From: an uncultured Chitinophagales bacterium
GTDB taxonomy: Bacteria; Bacteroidota; Bacteroidia; Chitinophagales; JAHDHT01
Direction of reading: 5' to 3'
NCBI GenBank assembly: GCA_938023075.1
Contig: CALHDG010000120.1
Coordinates: 1-35,255 of the forward strand
Length of the DNA stretch: 35,255 nucleotides
Part shown: positions 1 through 8,164 of the stretch, in pieces
Layout of the letters: each line of letters opens with the position of its first letter
Numbering within the stretch: the stretch's first letter is position 1
The notes under the pieces: generated by a model
Told to the model about the DNA's origin: nothing
The model's database searches: none
What the model saw: only the letters and a program-made list of their open reading frames with translations
Position numbers and translations under genes: made by a program

Positions 1-4
1 GAAA

Positions 5-121
5 TTTGTTGTACAACCAGTTAAATCAAATAACATAGTATACTATTGCCTTATGTGTCTATGTGGTTCAAAAAAACAAGTAGTTTGTTGTACAACCAGT
101 CAAATTAAATAACATAGTATA
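5..121. repeat. Two copies of a 37-bp direct repeat, 79 bp apart
   Basis: Positions 5-41 and 84-120 match with two mismatches; both begin TTTGTTGTACAACCAGT and end in AAATAACATAGTAT. Each contains the perfect 10-bp palindrome GTTGTACAAC. The DNA after each copy also shares CTATGTG-like segments, so this may be the end of a longer tandem array that continues left of the window. It lies 3' of the ATPase gene. No reading frame crosses it. Function unknown; a protein-binding array or a relic of a repeat element are both possible. Confidence 0.75.
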
Positions 122-164
122 GCCTATGTGCACTATGTATCAGGTAATTTTTTGATGCAGTACA

Positions 165-1397
165 TTAATCCTCTTCTTCAATAGTTATTAAAGTCTCTAA
201 TTTCAACACTTCCGATTCGTTGGGATCCACCATTTGTTTCAAAGCACTCAACTTTTCTTTGGCAAGAGAAATGTTAGGTTTTTCATCATCTAATAAAACT
301 TCTATATCATTAATTAAATTTTCTACCTTTTTAGGTTTAGCAGAAGCGCCCATAAAATCGGTAATGATAGAATTTACATCTCTGCCATACGTATTGTGCA
401 CATGAATACCTTCGGTAATTTTAAAATCATCTAACAAAATTAAATTTTCGTTTTTAAGATGATTAATCACTAAAGGCGAATGTGTGGTAACGATAAATTG
501 TATGTTTGGAAAGGTTTTATGCAAAGCCTGTAAAATAGAAGGCTGCCATTTGGGGTGGAGGTGGAGTTCTATTTCATCTATTAGAACTATGCCAGGAGTT
601 TGAAAAGAGTTATTTGAATTTTGGTCATAAAAAAATGAGTCCTTTGCGATTTCCAATAATATACCAAAAACTGCTTTTTCTCCCGAAGAAAGTTGGCTAT
701 ACTCCACTTTTTCTCCATTTTCCTTTTCTATAAATAGTACCAATTCATTTTCATAATTGCTCTTATCAGTAATTACACGTAAGAATTTATGGTCTGTAAG
801 ATTTCTTAAAAATGTGTTTACCGCTTTGATAATTAAGCTTGTAGAAGGAATTTGGTAATCTAAGACACTGCCTGCACTTTTGTTATCCTGAAGGTTTTTA
901 ACTATTTCATTATTTCGAATGTTAATTTGTTCCTTATACCAATATGCAAAACTATTATGATTATACGATGCATTAGTTTCTAAGTCTCTTCTATTATTAT
1001 ACTTTTTGAAAACTAGATTGTCTGAAAACTTAAATTTTTCTGGTTGTAATTTACCTTCAATCGCATTGTATCTTTTATCATCATCAAATGAATATATAAA
1101 TTCTGGCTCCTCGCAATTATCCATAAAAAGTTTTATTTCTGTTTGTGTTTTTGAATAAGAAATGTCAGTTTTATGATTTTGCTTATCTCTCCAGTCGTAA
1201 TAATCTTTTCCTATAAATTGCCTATACATATTGCCAGAAAATATTGCGAAAAAAGGATAACTAATCGCATCCAAAACCGAAGTCTTCCCAGCCCCATTAG
1301 CCCCAATAATCACATTAATATAATCACTATGCAATTCAAACTCATGAACGCCTTCAAAACCTCTAAAATTCTCTAACCGTATTTTTTTTATGATCAT
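165..1397 (-). CDS. AAA family ATPase, RecF/SMC-like (AAA_21/AAA_15 type)
   Basis: A 410-residue ABC-class ATPase that should bind and hydrolyse ATP as a head-domain dimer. Visible motifs, in order: Walker A GANGAGKTS (residues 32-40), ABC signature LSSGEK (236-241), Walker B VLIDEIELHLHP (271-282) and the switch-like TTHSP (304-308). Only about 190 residues separate Walker A from the signature, so there is no long coiled coil as in RecN or Rad50. The C-terminal YGRDVNSIITDFMG stretch is typical of stand-alone ATPases found in defence loci such as Septu (PtuA) or retron-linked ATPases. In those systems a nuclease gene usually sits beside the ATPase; none is visible in the 164 bp downstream before the window ends. 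It lies 49 bp downstream of, and on the same strand as, the peptidase gene, so co-transcription is possible. The family is clear; a defence role is inference. Confidence 0.85.
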   Translation of the reverse strand: MIIKKIRLENFRGFEGVHEFELHSDYINVIIGANGAGKTSVLDAISYPFFAIFSGNMYRQFIGKDYYDWRDKQNHKTDISYSKTQTEIKLFMDNCEEPEFIYSFDDDKRYNAIEGKLQPEKFKFSDNLVFKKYNNRRDLETNASYNHNSFAYWYKEQINIRNNEIVKNLQDNKSAGSVLDYQIPSTSLIIKAVNTFLRNLTDHKFLRVITDKSNYENELVLFIEKENGEKVEYSQLSSGEKAVFGILLEIAKDSFFYDQNSNNSFQTPGIVLIDEIELHLHPKWQPSILQALHKTFPNIQFIVTTHSPLVINHLKNENLILLDDFKITEGIHVHNTYGRDVNSIITDFMGASAKPKKVENLINDIEVLLDDEKPNISLAKEKLSALKQMVDPNESEVLKLETLITIEEED

Positions 1398-1446
1398 TTA
1401 AGTTCACATTTTTTGTATTGGATTTTGGAATTGTGTAATAGGAATT

Positions 1447-3654
1447 TCATTCAAACACCGGCTCAAAGCCCATATTTTTCCAACAAAAGGCATAAATATC
1501 GGCAATCAATTCAATTCTTTGTGTTAAAGATACCGATGAATGCCCGGCATCTGTTTGGATACGAATTAAGACCGGATTTTCACCCTCGTGCCTTTCTTGC
1601 AAAGTAGCGGCAAACTTAAAGGAATGTGCCGGCACTACCCGGTCATCATGATCAGCGGTAGCCACCAAAGTAGCCGGATAAGCTGTTCCTTTTGTTAAGG
1701 CATGCAAAGGGGAATACTTTTTAAGATAATCAAACATTGCCGGGCTATCGTCGGCTGTGCCGTAATCATCTGCCCAACCGGCACCGGCTGTAAATTTATG
1801 GTAGCGCAACATATCTAATACCCCAACTTCGGGCAAAGCAACTTTGGCTAAATCAGGTTGTTGACATATGACCGCACCCACCAATAAGCCGCCATTCGAT
1901 CTGCCAGCCAAAGCTAATTTTTCCGAAGAAGTATAGCCTTCTTTAATTAACCATTCGGCTGCGGCTATAAAATCATCAAATACATTTTGCTTGTTCATTT
2001 TAGTACCTGCTCTGTGCCATTTTTTTCCATACTCGCCACCACCGCGTAAATTGGCTTGAACAAAAATGCCGCCTTGCTCTAACCAAGCTACACGCGATGC
2101 CTTAAAAGCAGGCGTTAAGCTAACATCAAAACCACCATAACCATATAAATAAGTTGGGTTGTTTCCATCTAATGTTAGCCCTTTTTTATGGGTAATAAAC
2201 ATGGGTATTTTTGTACCGTCTTTGCTGGCATAAAATACTTGTTTTGTAGTATACAAATCAGGATTAAAATCAATTTCAGGTTTAAAGTATACTGTTGACT
2301 CTCCATTTTCAAGATCATATTCATATACAGTATATGGAAATAAAAAAGAAGTAAAGCCATAGTAAACGGTAGTGTCTGTTTTTTTACCCTTAAAGCCATA
2401 AGCTGAACCAATACCCGGCAATTCAATATCTCTAACCAAATTACCTTGCATATCATATTGCTTTACTGCAGTTTTGGCATCAATTAAATAATTGGCAAAA
2501 ATATATGAACCCGCTTTAGACGCACTGAGCACATGTTCAGTTTCCGGTATGATATCAACCCAATTTTCAATGGCAGGTTTTTGAATATTGACTTTTACTA
2601 AACGCTTATTGGGCGCATTTACATTAGTTATCAAATAAAATTGATCGCCTTCGTTTTCTATAAAAAAGCTTTCTGTAGTATAATCCCCTTCCAATAAAGT
2701 AAAAGGAACATCTTTATTAACGGGTTTTACATACAGTTGGTTGCCATTGGTATTTTCAGAAGCGTAGATTATTAAATATTGCTGATCTTCGGTTATTTCA
2801 GCACCTATATATCTGTTTTCTTCTCCTTTGCCTCCAAATATTAATTGATCTTCACTTTGCGGTGTTCCTAATTGATGGTAATATAATTTATGATTATCGT
2901 TTTCGGCAGATAAATCAGATGCTCCATCAACTTTATCGTAACTACTGTAAAAAAAGCCTTCATTGTTTAACCACGAAATGCTTGAAAATTTAACCCGTGA
3001 AATGGTATCGTCTAACATCTCTTTGGTTTCAGCATGCATCACAACTATTTTTCTCCAATCAGAACCACCTTCGGTAATGCTAAGGCTTAGCAAACTACCA
3101 TCATTAGTAAAAGAGAGAGCAGTTAATGCCACCGTGCCATCTTCGGAAAATGTATTCGGATCAATAAATACCTCGGGTTCATCATCAGAATTGATCAGAC
3201 TTCTATAATATACACTGTGATCTTGCGATCCATCATTTTTTCTGAAATACTCATATTTACCTTCTTTAAAAGGTGCCGATACGTTTTCATAATCCACCAG
3301 GTTTTTAATTCTGCCGGTTAGTTTTTCTCTAAAAGATATGTCATCTAAATAACCAAAAGTAACCTTATTTTGAGCTTCAACCCAAGCCGCGGTTTCATCC
3401 GATAAATCATCTTCTAACCATCTATACGGGTCAGCAACTTCAACACCGTGATATATATCAATGTGTGCTCCTTTTTTTGTAAGCGGATAAGTTAGACTCA
3501 TTTGTTCAGATTCTGATTTTAGTTCTGCTTCAGGGGCTGTTTCAACAGCTTCTTCAGTTGGTTTTTCATTAGATGTTTTATTGATAGCTACTTTATTGGT
3601 ACAAGCATAAGTTAAAACCAGTAAAGAGCTTATGAAAACTAAAAGTCGGTTCAT
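1447..3654 (-). CDS. Prolyl oligopeptidase family serine peptidase (S9A), lipoprotein
   Basis: A 735-residue prolyl endopeptidase that should cut small peptides after proline. An N-terminal lipoprotein signal with lipobox LTYAC (Cys18) predicts an envelope-anchored, probably periplasmic, enzyme. Next comes an acidic linker (about 28-52), the S9A N-terminal region with the family hallmark DPYRWLEDD (75-83), a seven-bladed beta-propeller (about 120-470) and the alpha/beta-hydrolase domain. Catalytic elements: the nucleophile Ser586 in GRSNGG, the Asp in ADHDDRV (667-673) and His705 in DAGHSS. Length fits the family (about 700-730) plus the lipoprotein leader. It is divergent from the T9SS gene that begins at 3760. 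Confidence 0.95.
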   Translation of the reverse strand: MNRLLVFISSLLVLTYACTNKVAINKTSNEKPTEEAVETAPEAELKSESEQMSLTYPLTKKGAHIDIYHGVEVADPYRWLEDDLSDETAAWVEAQNKVTFGYLDDISFREKLTGRIKNLVDYENVSAPFKEGKYEYFRKNDGSQDHSVYYRSLINSDDEPEVFIDPNTFSEDGTVALTALSFTNDGSLLSLSITEGGSDWRKIVVMHAETKEMLDDTISRVKFSSISWLNNEGFFYSSYDKVDGASDLSAENDNHKLYYHQLGTPQSEDQLIFGGKGEENRYIGAEITEDQQYLIIYASENTNGNQLYVKPVNKDVPFTLLEGDYTTESFFIENEGDQFYLITNVNAPNKRLVKVNIQKPAIENWVDIIPETEHVLSASKAGSYIFANYLIDAKTAVKQYDMQGNLVRDIELPGIGSAYGFKGKKTDTTVYYGFTSFLFPYTVYEYDLENGESTVYFKPEIDFNPDLYTTKQVFYASKDGTKIPMFITHKKGLTLDGNNPTYLYGYGGFDVSLTPAFKASRVAWLEQGGIFVQANLRGGGEYGKKWHRAGTKMNKQNVFDDFIAAAEWLIKEGYTSSEKLALAGRSNGGLLVGAVICQQPDLAKVALPEVGVLDMLRYHKFTAGAGWADDYGTADDSPAMFDYLKKYSPLHALTKGTAYPATLVATADHDDRVVPAHSFKFAATLQERHEGENPVLIRIQTDAGHSSVSLTQRIELIADIYAFCWKNMGFEPVFE

Positions 3655-3759
3655 TTTTATAAAGTTTAATTTTAAAAGATGTTCTTTTTTTAAATATTGC
3701 TATAAAATAAAACGATGTACAGCAATTATTTGTAATTTTACAAAAATAAATCAAATATA

Positions 3760-5703
3760 ATGAAATCATTTTACATGATAACTTTAGGGTATTTGTTGTG
3801 TATGGTCAGCCAGTTAAGTATAGCTCAAAATATACATAAAGCACCTGAAATAAAACAAGACTTAAATACAAGGGCACATTTTGATCGAATTGATAAATCA
3901 GTCGCTAACCAATATACCTTAAACTATGCCTCCTTAAAAAAAGAGCAACATTTCGATATTTTTTACCCAGCTTACGATTCATTAGATTATGATTTAACTC
4001 AAGGAATTTTTTGGCGGATTCACGAAGATTTTGAACCAGAAGAATATATATATTTTGATACGCCTGATGGCGAAGCGGATTCGATTAACATAAAATTTAA
4101 AAATGCGGTAGTTGCCTATAATTGGTTAAACGATTCGTTTAATGAAGATTCCGTTACGGTTGCATTTGAAGATGCCGGACCAATTACGGTAGATACCATC
4201 TTTTATTTTTATGGGCATGCCAACAGAAGTGGAATGACCAATACCCTAAGAACCCGCATTATGCCGGTAAATGAAGAAACTGGCCAACCCATTTTAAATG
4301 CAACGGCACTTTGGGAAGATGTAGTTGTAACAGATACCTCACTAACTGCACCAAACGATAATCCCGACAGTATTTTTTTAGATTTAAGAGTGTTGCCGGT
4401 CAATTTCACCTTACCTGAAAATAAACCTTTTGCAGTATTAGTAGAATTTAGTGGTGGCAATAAAATTGAAGACGAATTTAATTTATTAGCCACTTTTAAC
4501 CAGCCTTGTGGAAATACCAGAGTTGCTCAACAATCAAAATTTTATGCTAATAGTTATTATGAAATTAGTGCTTTGGTAGGGGGAGTGGGTATTGAACAGT
4601 TTTTCCCCTTAGCCGATTTAGGTGGCTTAGGTTTTGATTTTGATAATGATATGGTTGTGGGTGAAAGTGAAGAATGCGAAAATTTTTATATCCAAAATTG
4701 GCACATTGGCGCTACTGTTACTTTTGATGTGGCTTTAAAAGCGCAAATTACCGCCTCTGCCGATACCATTTGTAAAAACGGAGCCGTTGATTTAACAGGA
4801 ATAGGCTTGTTTGGTGAACCACCTTACAGTTATAATTGGTCGCCAACAGATGGTTTAACACAAACAACTGCCGGAAATACCACTGCCGCTCCAATAGAAA
4901 CCACCACTTATACATTAACGGTGAAAGACGCTACTGACTCAGAAACCAAATTAAGTTATACGATATACGTAAATGATTTGACTGTAAATTTAGGTGATGA
5001 TGTGATGGTTGATTGTGGCTCTCCTCATCAATCTATACCCGAAGTAACCAATAGCTTTGGTAACGAAATTAGTTATCAATGGAATCACGGTCAAACTTCT
5101 TCTGTTACACCTTTATTTCCTGGCAATTATCAATTAACGGTAAAAGATGGCAATTGTGAGGCTAGCGATGATATTGTAGTTGGATTGTCAAATTCTGATT
5201 TGATAGTCGATTTTAATGCCGATAATATTTTTAATGCGGTAGTTAGCTTTGAGAACTTATCTGAAAATGCCAATTTTTACGCTTGGAATTTTGGAGATGG
5301 TAATACCGCTTCTGATCAAAGTCCACAGCATGCCTATCTTTCTGGTGGCACCTATCAAGTTTCGTTAAATGCAAGTAGTGGAAACTGTTCTTATACTAAA
5401 TATACGACTATTCAAGTAGGTACAGCTTCTTCGGTTTATTATATTGAGCAAATTAACAACATAAAAGTTGGTCCTAATCCGGTAAGCAACCAAATCAACT
5501 TTACAATTCATCCATCTTATGTGAAAAACGATTTTGAGATGATGTTATACAATATGAAAGGAGTATTAGTGCAAAGACATCAATTTGCCAAAAACAATAC
5601 TCAAGGGAGTATGGCTATCTCTGATTTATCAAATGGTATCTATTTTGTTTCTTTTAAGATCGGTTTCAATAGTTATCAACAAAAAATAATAGTTATCCCA
5701 TAA
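3760..5703 (+). CDS. T9SS-exported protein with PKD domain and type A sorting domain
   Basis: A 647-residue secreted protein. It has a signal peptide (about 1-22, ending SIAQ), a long N-terminal region of unknown fold that includes an acidic stretch, an Ig-like segment around 330-400 (YNWSPTDGL, TYTLTVKD), a second around 410-470, and a PKD domain near 480-550 with the hallmark FYAWNFGDGN. The last 75 or so residues form a type IX secretion C-terminal sorting domain: VGPNPVSNQINF, then MLYNMKGVLV, then LSNGIYFVSF. The product should therefore cross the outer membrane by T9SS and be attached to the surface or released. No enzymatic motif is visible, so an adhesive or structural role is the best guess. 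It is divergently transcribed from the prolyl oligopeptidase gene. Confidence 0.88.
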   Translation: MKSFYMITLGYLLCMVSQLSIAQNIHKAPEIKQDLNTRAHFDRIDKSVANQYTLNYASLKKEQHFDIFYPAYDSLDYDLTQGIFWRIHEDFEPEEYIYFDTPDGEADSINIKFKNAVVAYNWLNDSFNEDSVTVAFEDAGPITVDTIFYFYGHANRSGMTNTLRTRIMPVNEETGQPILNATALWEDVVVTDTSLTAPNDNPDSIFLDLRVLPVNFTLPENKPFAVLVEFSGGNKIEDEFNLLATFNQPCGNTRVAQQSKFYANSYYEISALVGGVGIEQFFPLADLGGLGFDFDNDMVVGESEECENFYIQNWHIGATVTFDVALKAQITASADTICKNGAVDLTGIGLFGEPPYSYNWSPTDGLTQTTAGNTTAAPIETTTYTLTVKDATDSETKLSYTIYVNDLTVNLGDDVMVDCGSPHQSIPEVTNSFGNEISYQWNHGQTSSVTPLFPGNYQLTVKDGNCEASDDIVVGLSNSDLIVDFNADNIFNAVVSFENLSENANFYAWNFGDGNTASDQSPQHAYLSGGTYQVSLNASSGNCSYTKYTTIQVGTASSVYYIEQINNIKVGPNPVSNQINFTIHPSYVKNDFEMMLYNMKGVLVQRHQFAKNNTQGSMAISDLSNGIYFVSFKIGFNSYQQKIIVIP

Positions 5704-5711
5704 AGCCTTAG

Positions 5712-5733
5712 ATTTGCCGTTTAGCCGACAAAT
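5712..5733 (+). terminator. Weak hairpin after the T9SS gene
   Basis: ATTTGCCG and CGACAAAT pair as an 8-bp stem with one mismatch around a 6-nt loop, 9 bp after the stop codon. There is no T-run after it, so terminator activity is uncertain. Confidence 0.3.
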
Positions 5734-5752
5734 ATTGGCAAAACATAATGTC

Positions 5753-5760
5753 TACCTTTG
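5753..5760 (+). promoter_or_regulatory. Candidate Bacteroidota -7 promoter box
   Basis: TACCTTTG matches the Bacteroidota consensus TAnnTTTG exactly and sits 68 bp before the ATG of the cytochrome-like lipoprotein gene. A convincing -33 TTTG at the usual 19-21 bp spacing is not clear; ATTGG lies closer. This would drive the cytochrome-like gene and probably the YceI-like gene after it. Confidence 0.4.
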
Positions 5761-5827
5761 AGCGGTATTAATAAAATAAAGAAATCATTTTAAACCAAAT
5801 AAAAATAAACTTATCCAATTGAACAGT

Positions 5828-6196
5828 ATGCGATATTTTAGTTTTGTAGTATTGCTAAGCACCCTCCTTTTTGCATGTACAAACGATTCGGCAGATGAAC
5901 CCAATGCTGTTGAATGCGGTTTGACTGATGTAAGTTTTAAAACTGATGTAATGCCCATTATAGAACGATCTTGTTCATATCAAAGTTCTTGTCACGCAGG
6001 CGGTGCTTCAAATGGAGATTTTACTACCTTCGAAACGTTAAAAGTTGATTTGGACAATGAAAAGTTTGCCACACGGGTTTTACAGAAAAAAGATATGCCG
6101 CCTTCTTATGCTCCGGAAGACAGACCTAGATCATTAGAAGATGCGGAAATAAATATTATACAATGTTGGGCAGATGGTGGCTATCAAAATAATTAA
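5828..6196 (+). CDS. Small lipoprotein with a cytochrome c-like haem motif
   Basis: The ATG at 5828 gives a 122-residue protein; a TTG nine bases upstream is in frame but less likely. The leader ends in LLFAC, a lipobox, so the mature protein is lipid-anchored in the envelope. The mature part has the layout of a small monohaem cytochrome: VMPIIERSC followed by CH in the pattern C-x5-CH, and a later KKDMPP that could give the distal Met ligand. The usual haem motifs are CxxCH or, in a known envelope family, Cx4CH; five intervening residues is unusual. The C-terminal IIQCWADGGYQNN resembles the end of this cytochrome family. It is followed 27 bp later by a YceI-like gene, probably in the same operon. 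Whether haem is actually attached is unproven. Confidence 0.75.
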   Translation: MRYFSFVVLLSTLLFACTNDSADEPNAVECGLTDVSFKTDVMPIIERSCSYQSSCHAGGASNGDFTTFETLKVDLDNEKFATRVLQKKDMPPSYAPEDRPRSLEDAEINIIQCWADGGYQNN

Positions 6197-6223
6197 ATCA
6201 ATTTAAACTTAAAATAATTTTAT

Positions 6224-6775
6224 ATGAAGTATTTAATGCTTATAGTTGTGGGCTTGGCTCAAATAGGGTTGTTACAAGCACAAGATATACAAATTTGTAA
6301 AGATGTATATGTTAAAATTTATTCAGAAGCACCTTTAGAAAATATTGAAGCAGTTTCAGAAAAAGGGGTATCAGCAATTAATCCTGCCGAAAACTCTTTG
6401 TACTTTGAAGTGCCTATGCGTTCATTAGATTTTGAAAAAGATTTGATGGAAGAGCATTTTAACGAAAACTATATGGAAAGCGAAAAGTATCCAACTGCTA
6501 AATATAATGGTACTTTTTCATCTAATGTAGATTGGGCAACGCCAGGAGAATATGAAGTAACCGTTGAAGGTACTTTTGAAGTACACGGAGTTGAGCAGCA
6601 AAGAACAGATGCAGGCAAAGTAGTTATAGCTGAAGATGGTACTATTACTGCAACTGCAGCATTTAATGTAGCATGTGCCGATCATAAAATTAAAATACCA
6701 AAGTTGGTGGTTAAAAATATAGCCGAAGAAATTGAAGTGTCGCTTAAAGGAAAATATGCCCCAATTAGCAAATAA
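6224..6775 (+). CDS. YceI-like domain secreted protein
   Basis: A 183-residue protein with a signal peptide (about 1-19, ending LLQAQ) and a YceI-like lipocalin-fold domain. Family hallmarks are present: MRSLDFEKDLMEEHF, then MESEKYPTAKYNG, then a repeated EVTVEGTFEVHGV strand pattern. YceI proteins bind isoprenoid or other hydrophobic ligands in the periplasm; the ligand here cannot be read from sequence. The gene follows the cytochrome-like lipoprotein by 27 bp and is closed by a strong hairpin with a T-run, so the two probably form a two-gene transcript. YceI-like proteins and small c-type lipoproteins are often neighbours in this phylum, which suggests a shared redox or membrane-quinone role (inference). 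Confidence 0.85.
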   Translation: MKYLMLIVVGLAQIGLLQAQDIQICKDVYVKIYSEAPLENIEAVSEKGVSAINPAENSLYFEVPMRSLDFEKDLMEEHFNENYMESEKYPTAKYNGTFSSNVDWATPGEYEVTVEGTFEVHGVEQQRTDAGKVVIAEDGTITATAAFNVACADHKIKIPKLVVKNIAEEIEVSLKGKYAPISK

Positions 6776-6803
6776 GATAATCTTATTAATTGCAAATAGA
6801 TAG

Positions 6804-6835
6804 AGCTCTCCAAGAAATTGTGAGGGCTTTTTTTT
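6804..6835 (+). terminator. Rho-independent terminator after the YceI-like gene
   Basis: AGCTCTC pairs with GAGGGCT (one G-U) around an 11-nt loop, followed by eight or more T residues. It starts about 30 bp after the stop codon at 6775. Confidence 0.8.
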
Positions 6836-6882
6836 ATATTCAATTCTATAAATTTGGTATTTGTATGTTGAAATTAGACGAG

Positions 6883-7230
6883 CTATTCAATAGATAACTC
6901 AATCATCGGGTCCCAAAAAAAAAGCTCAAATTGTTGAATTTGATCATCAATTATTAACAAGCCTTCTTTTTCTAATAGTTGTTGCATGGTGTTTGGCCCA
7001 TTGTTAAAATGGTGCTTTCCGGTTAACAAACCAATTCGGTTAACTACTCTATGTGCAGGCACTTTCGGGCTAACGCTACCGGCTTTATTCATTGCCCAAC
7101 CAACCATACGGGCAGATTTTCCGGTGGCAATATATTTAGCAATTGCGCCATAAGTGCTTACTCTGCCCTTTGGTATTAACCGTACAACTTGATAAACTTC
7201 GTCAAAAAAATGATTGTTTGTCTTTTTCAT
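6883..7230 (-). CDS. Alkyltransferase-like (ATL) protein, MGMT family without the active cysteine
   Basis: The ATG at 7230 gives 115 residues (MKKTNNHFFDEVYQVV); an in-frame start 39 bp upstream would add a tail not seen in the family. The fold is that of the DNA-binding domain of O6-alkylguanine-DNA alkyltransferase: IPKGRVSTYGAIAKYI (19-34), the arginine-finger region SARMVGWAMN (39-48) and the active-site motif. That motif reads PAHRVV (58-63) instead of PCHRVV, so Ala59 replaces the acceptor cysteine. The protein should bind alkylated guanine and flip it but not repair it, handing the lesion to nucleotide excision repair, as known for ATL proteins. It is convergent with the YceI-like gene and divergent from the Omp28-type gene. 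Confidence 0.92.
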   Translation of the reverse strand: MKKTNNHFFDEVYQVVRLIPKGRVSTYGAIAKYIATGKSARMVGWAMNKAGSVSPKVPAHRVVNRIGLLTGKHHFNNGPNTMQQLLEKEGLLIIDDQIQQFELFFWDPMIELSIE

Positions 7231-7297
7231 TCGAAAAATTTTTCCCAAAAATGAAAACTTTCCAACCAAAATACATAAAATTCATTAACTTTATGAA

Positions 7298-8164
7298 ATG
7301 AGTTATATTCAAAAATGGGTAAGTATATTTTGTATAAGCGCACTTTTTTTTGGTGCGTGTGAAGAACAAGGACCTTATATAAATTTTGAAGAAGAAACCG
7401 AAACGGCCACTCCGCAAGAGAATGAAAATCCCACAGTAAATAATGAAGATGTTCAAAAAGTTGTTTTGCTGGAAGAATTTACTGGGGTACGCTGTCCTAA
7501 TTGCCCTGCGGGAGCAGTTTTAGCTGAGCAATTAGCAGACCAATACGAGGGGCAAGTTATCATCGTTTCTATTCATAGCGGCTTTTTTTCTATCCCTTAT
7601 GCTGAAGCAGAAAATTTTAAAATTGAAGCAGGTCAGCAAATTGAAAATCTATTAGGAAAGGCGGCGGCATATCCTTCTGCAGCCATTAACCGAACTTTAT
7701 TTGAAGGCGAAAATAGAGCCATCATACCTAGTACAAAATGGAATAACTATATCAAGACTGAATTAGATGCTCCTGTCTTAGCCTCTATAAATATTAATAC
7801 GTTAAATTTTGATGAGGGAACTTTAAAGCTTTCTACCACAGCTCAGTTTTTAGAAAAAGTTGAAGGAACGGTTAAATTATCGGTACTTCTAATTGAAGAT
7901 GGTATTATAAGTCCACAAGATGTAGATGGTGTTAAGGTAGATGACTATGTTCATAAACACGTATTGCGAGCTATGCTTAGCCCTTCTAATGGAGTTTTGT
8001 TGGGGCTTTCTGCCGATAAAGATAGTGTGTACCAGAATGAGTTTACCTTTAATAATTTTGAAACATATTGGGATAAAAGTAAAATGTATGTGGTAGCTTT
8101 TGTACACGGAAGCGGAGATAACTTGAGTGTGTTAAATGCGGTTCAAATACCTTTAATTGAATAA
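7298..8164 (+). CDS. Omp28-type lipoprotein with thioredoxin-like domain
   Basis: A 288-residue envelope lipoprotein: the leader ends LFFGAC (Cys21), then an acidic, low-complexity linker (about 25-50). The folded part begins VVLLEEFTGVRCPNCPAG, a thioredoxin-like start with a CPNC motif at Cys66-Cys69, followed by VIIVSIHSG. This is the pattern of the Omp28-related family of Bacteroidota. The C-terminal half is a beta-rich domain without recognised catalytic residues. A redox-active or disulfide-handling role is possible from the CxxC, but many members have no known activity. The last 12 bp overlap the 3' end of the convergent histidine kinase gene. Confidence 0.85.
   Translation: MSYIQKWVSIFCISALFFGACEEQGPYINFEEETETATPQENENPTVNNEDVQKVVLLEEFTGVRCPNCPAGAVLAEQLADQYEGQVIIVSIHSGFFSIPYAEAENFKIEAGQQIENLLGKAAAYPSAAINRTLFEGENRAIIPSTKWNNYIKTELDAPVLASININTLNFDEGTLKLSTTAQFLEKVEGTVKLSVLLIEDGIISPQDVDGVKVDDYVHKHVLRAMLSPSNGVLLGLSADKDSVYQNEFTFNNFETYWDKSKMYVVAFVHGSGDNLSVLNAVQIPLIE

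Noticed and set aside
1-164. Retron non-coding RNA next to the ATPase
   Set aside because: No reverse transcriptase gene is visible and the repeats do not fold into an msr/msd-like structure by eye.
2963-3208. Plus-strand 81-codon ORF
   Set aside because: Antisense to the propeller region of the prolyl oligopeptidase gene, which is well supported.
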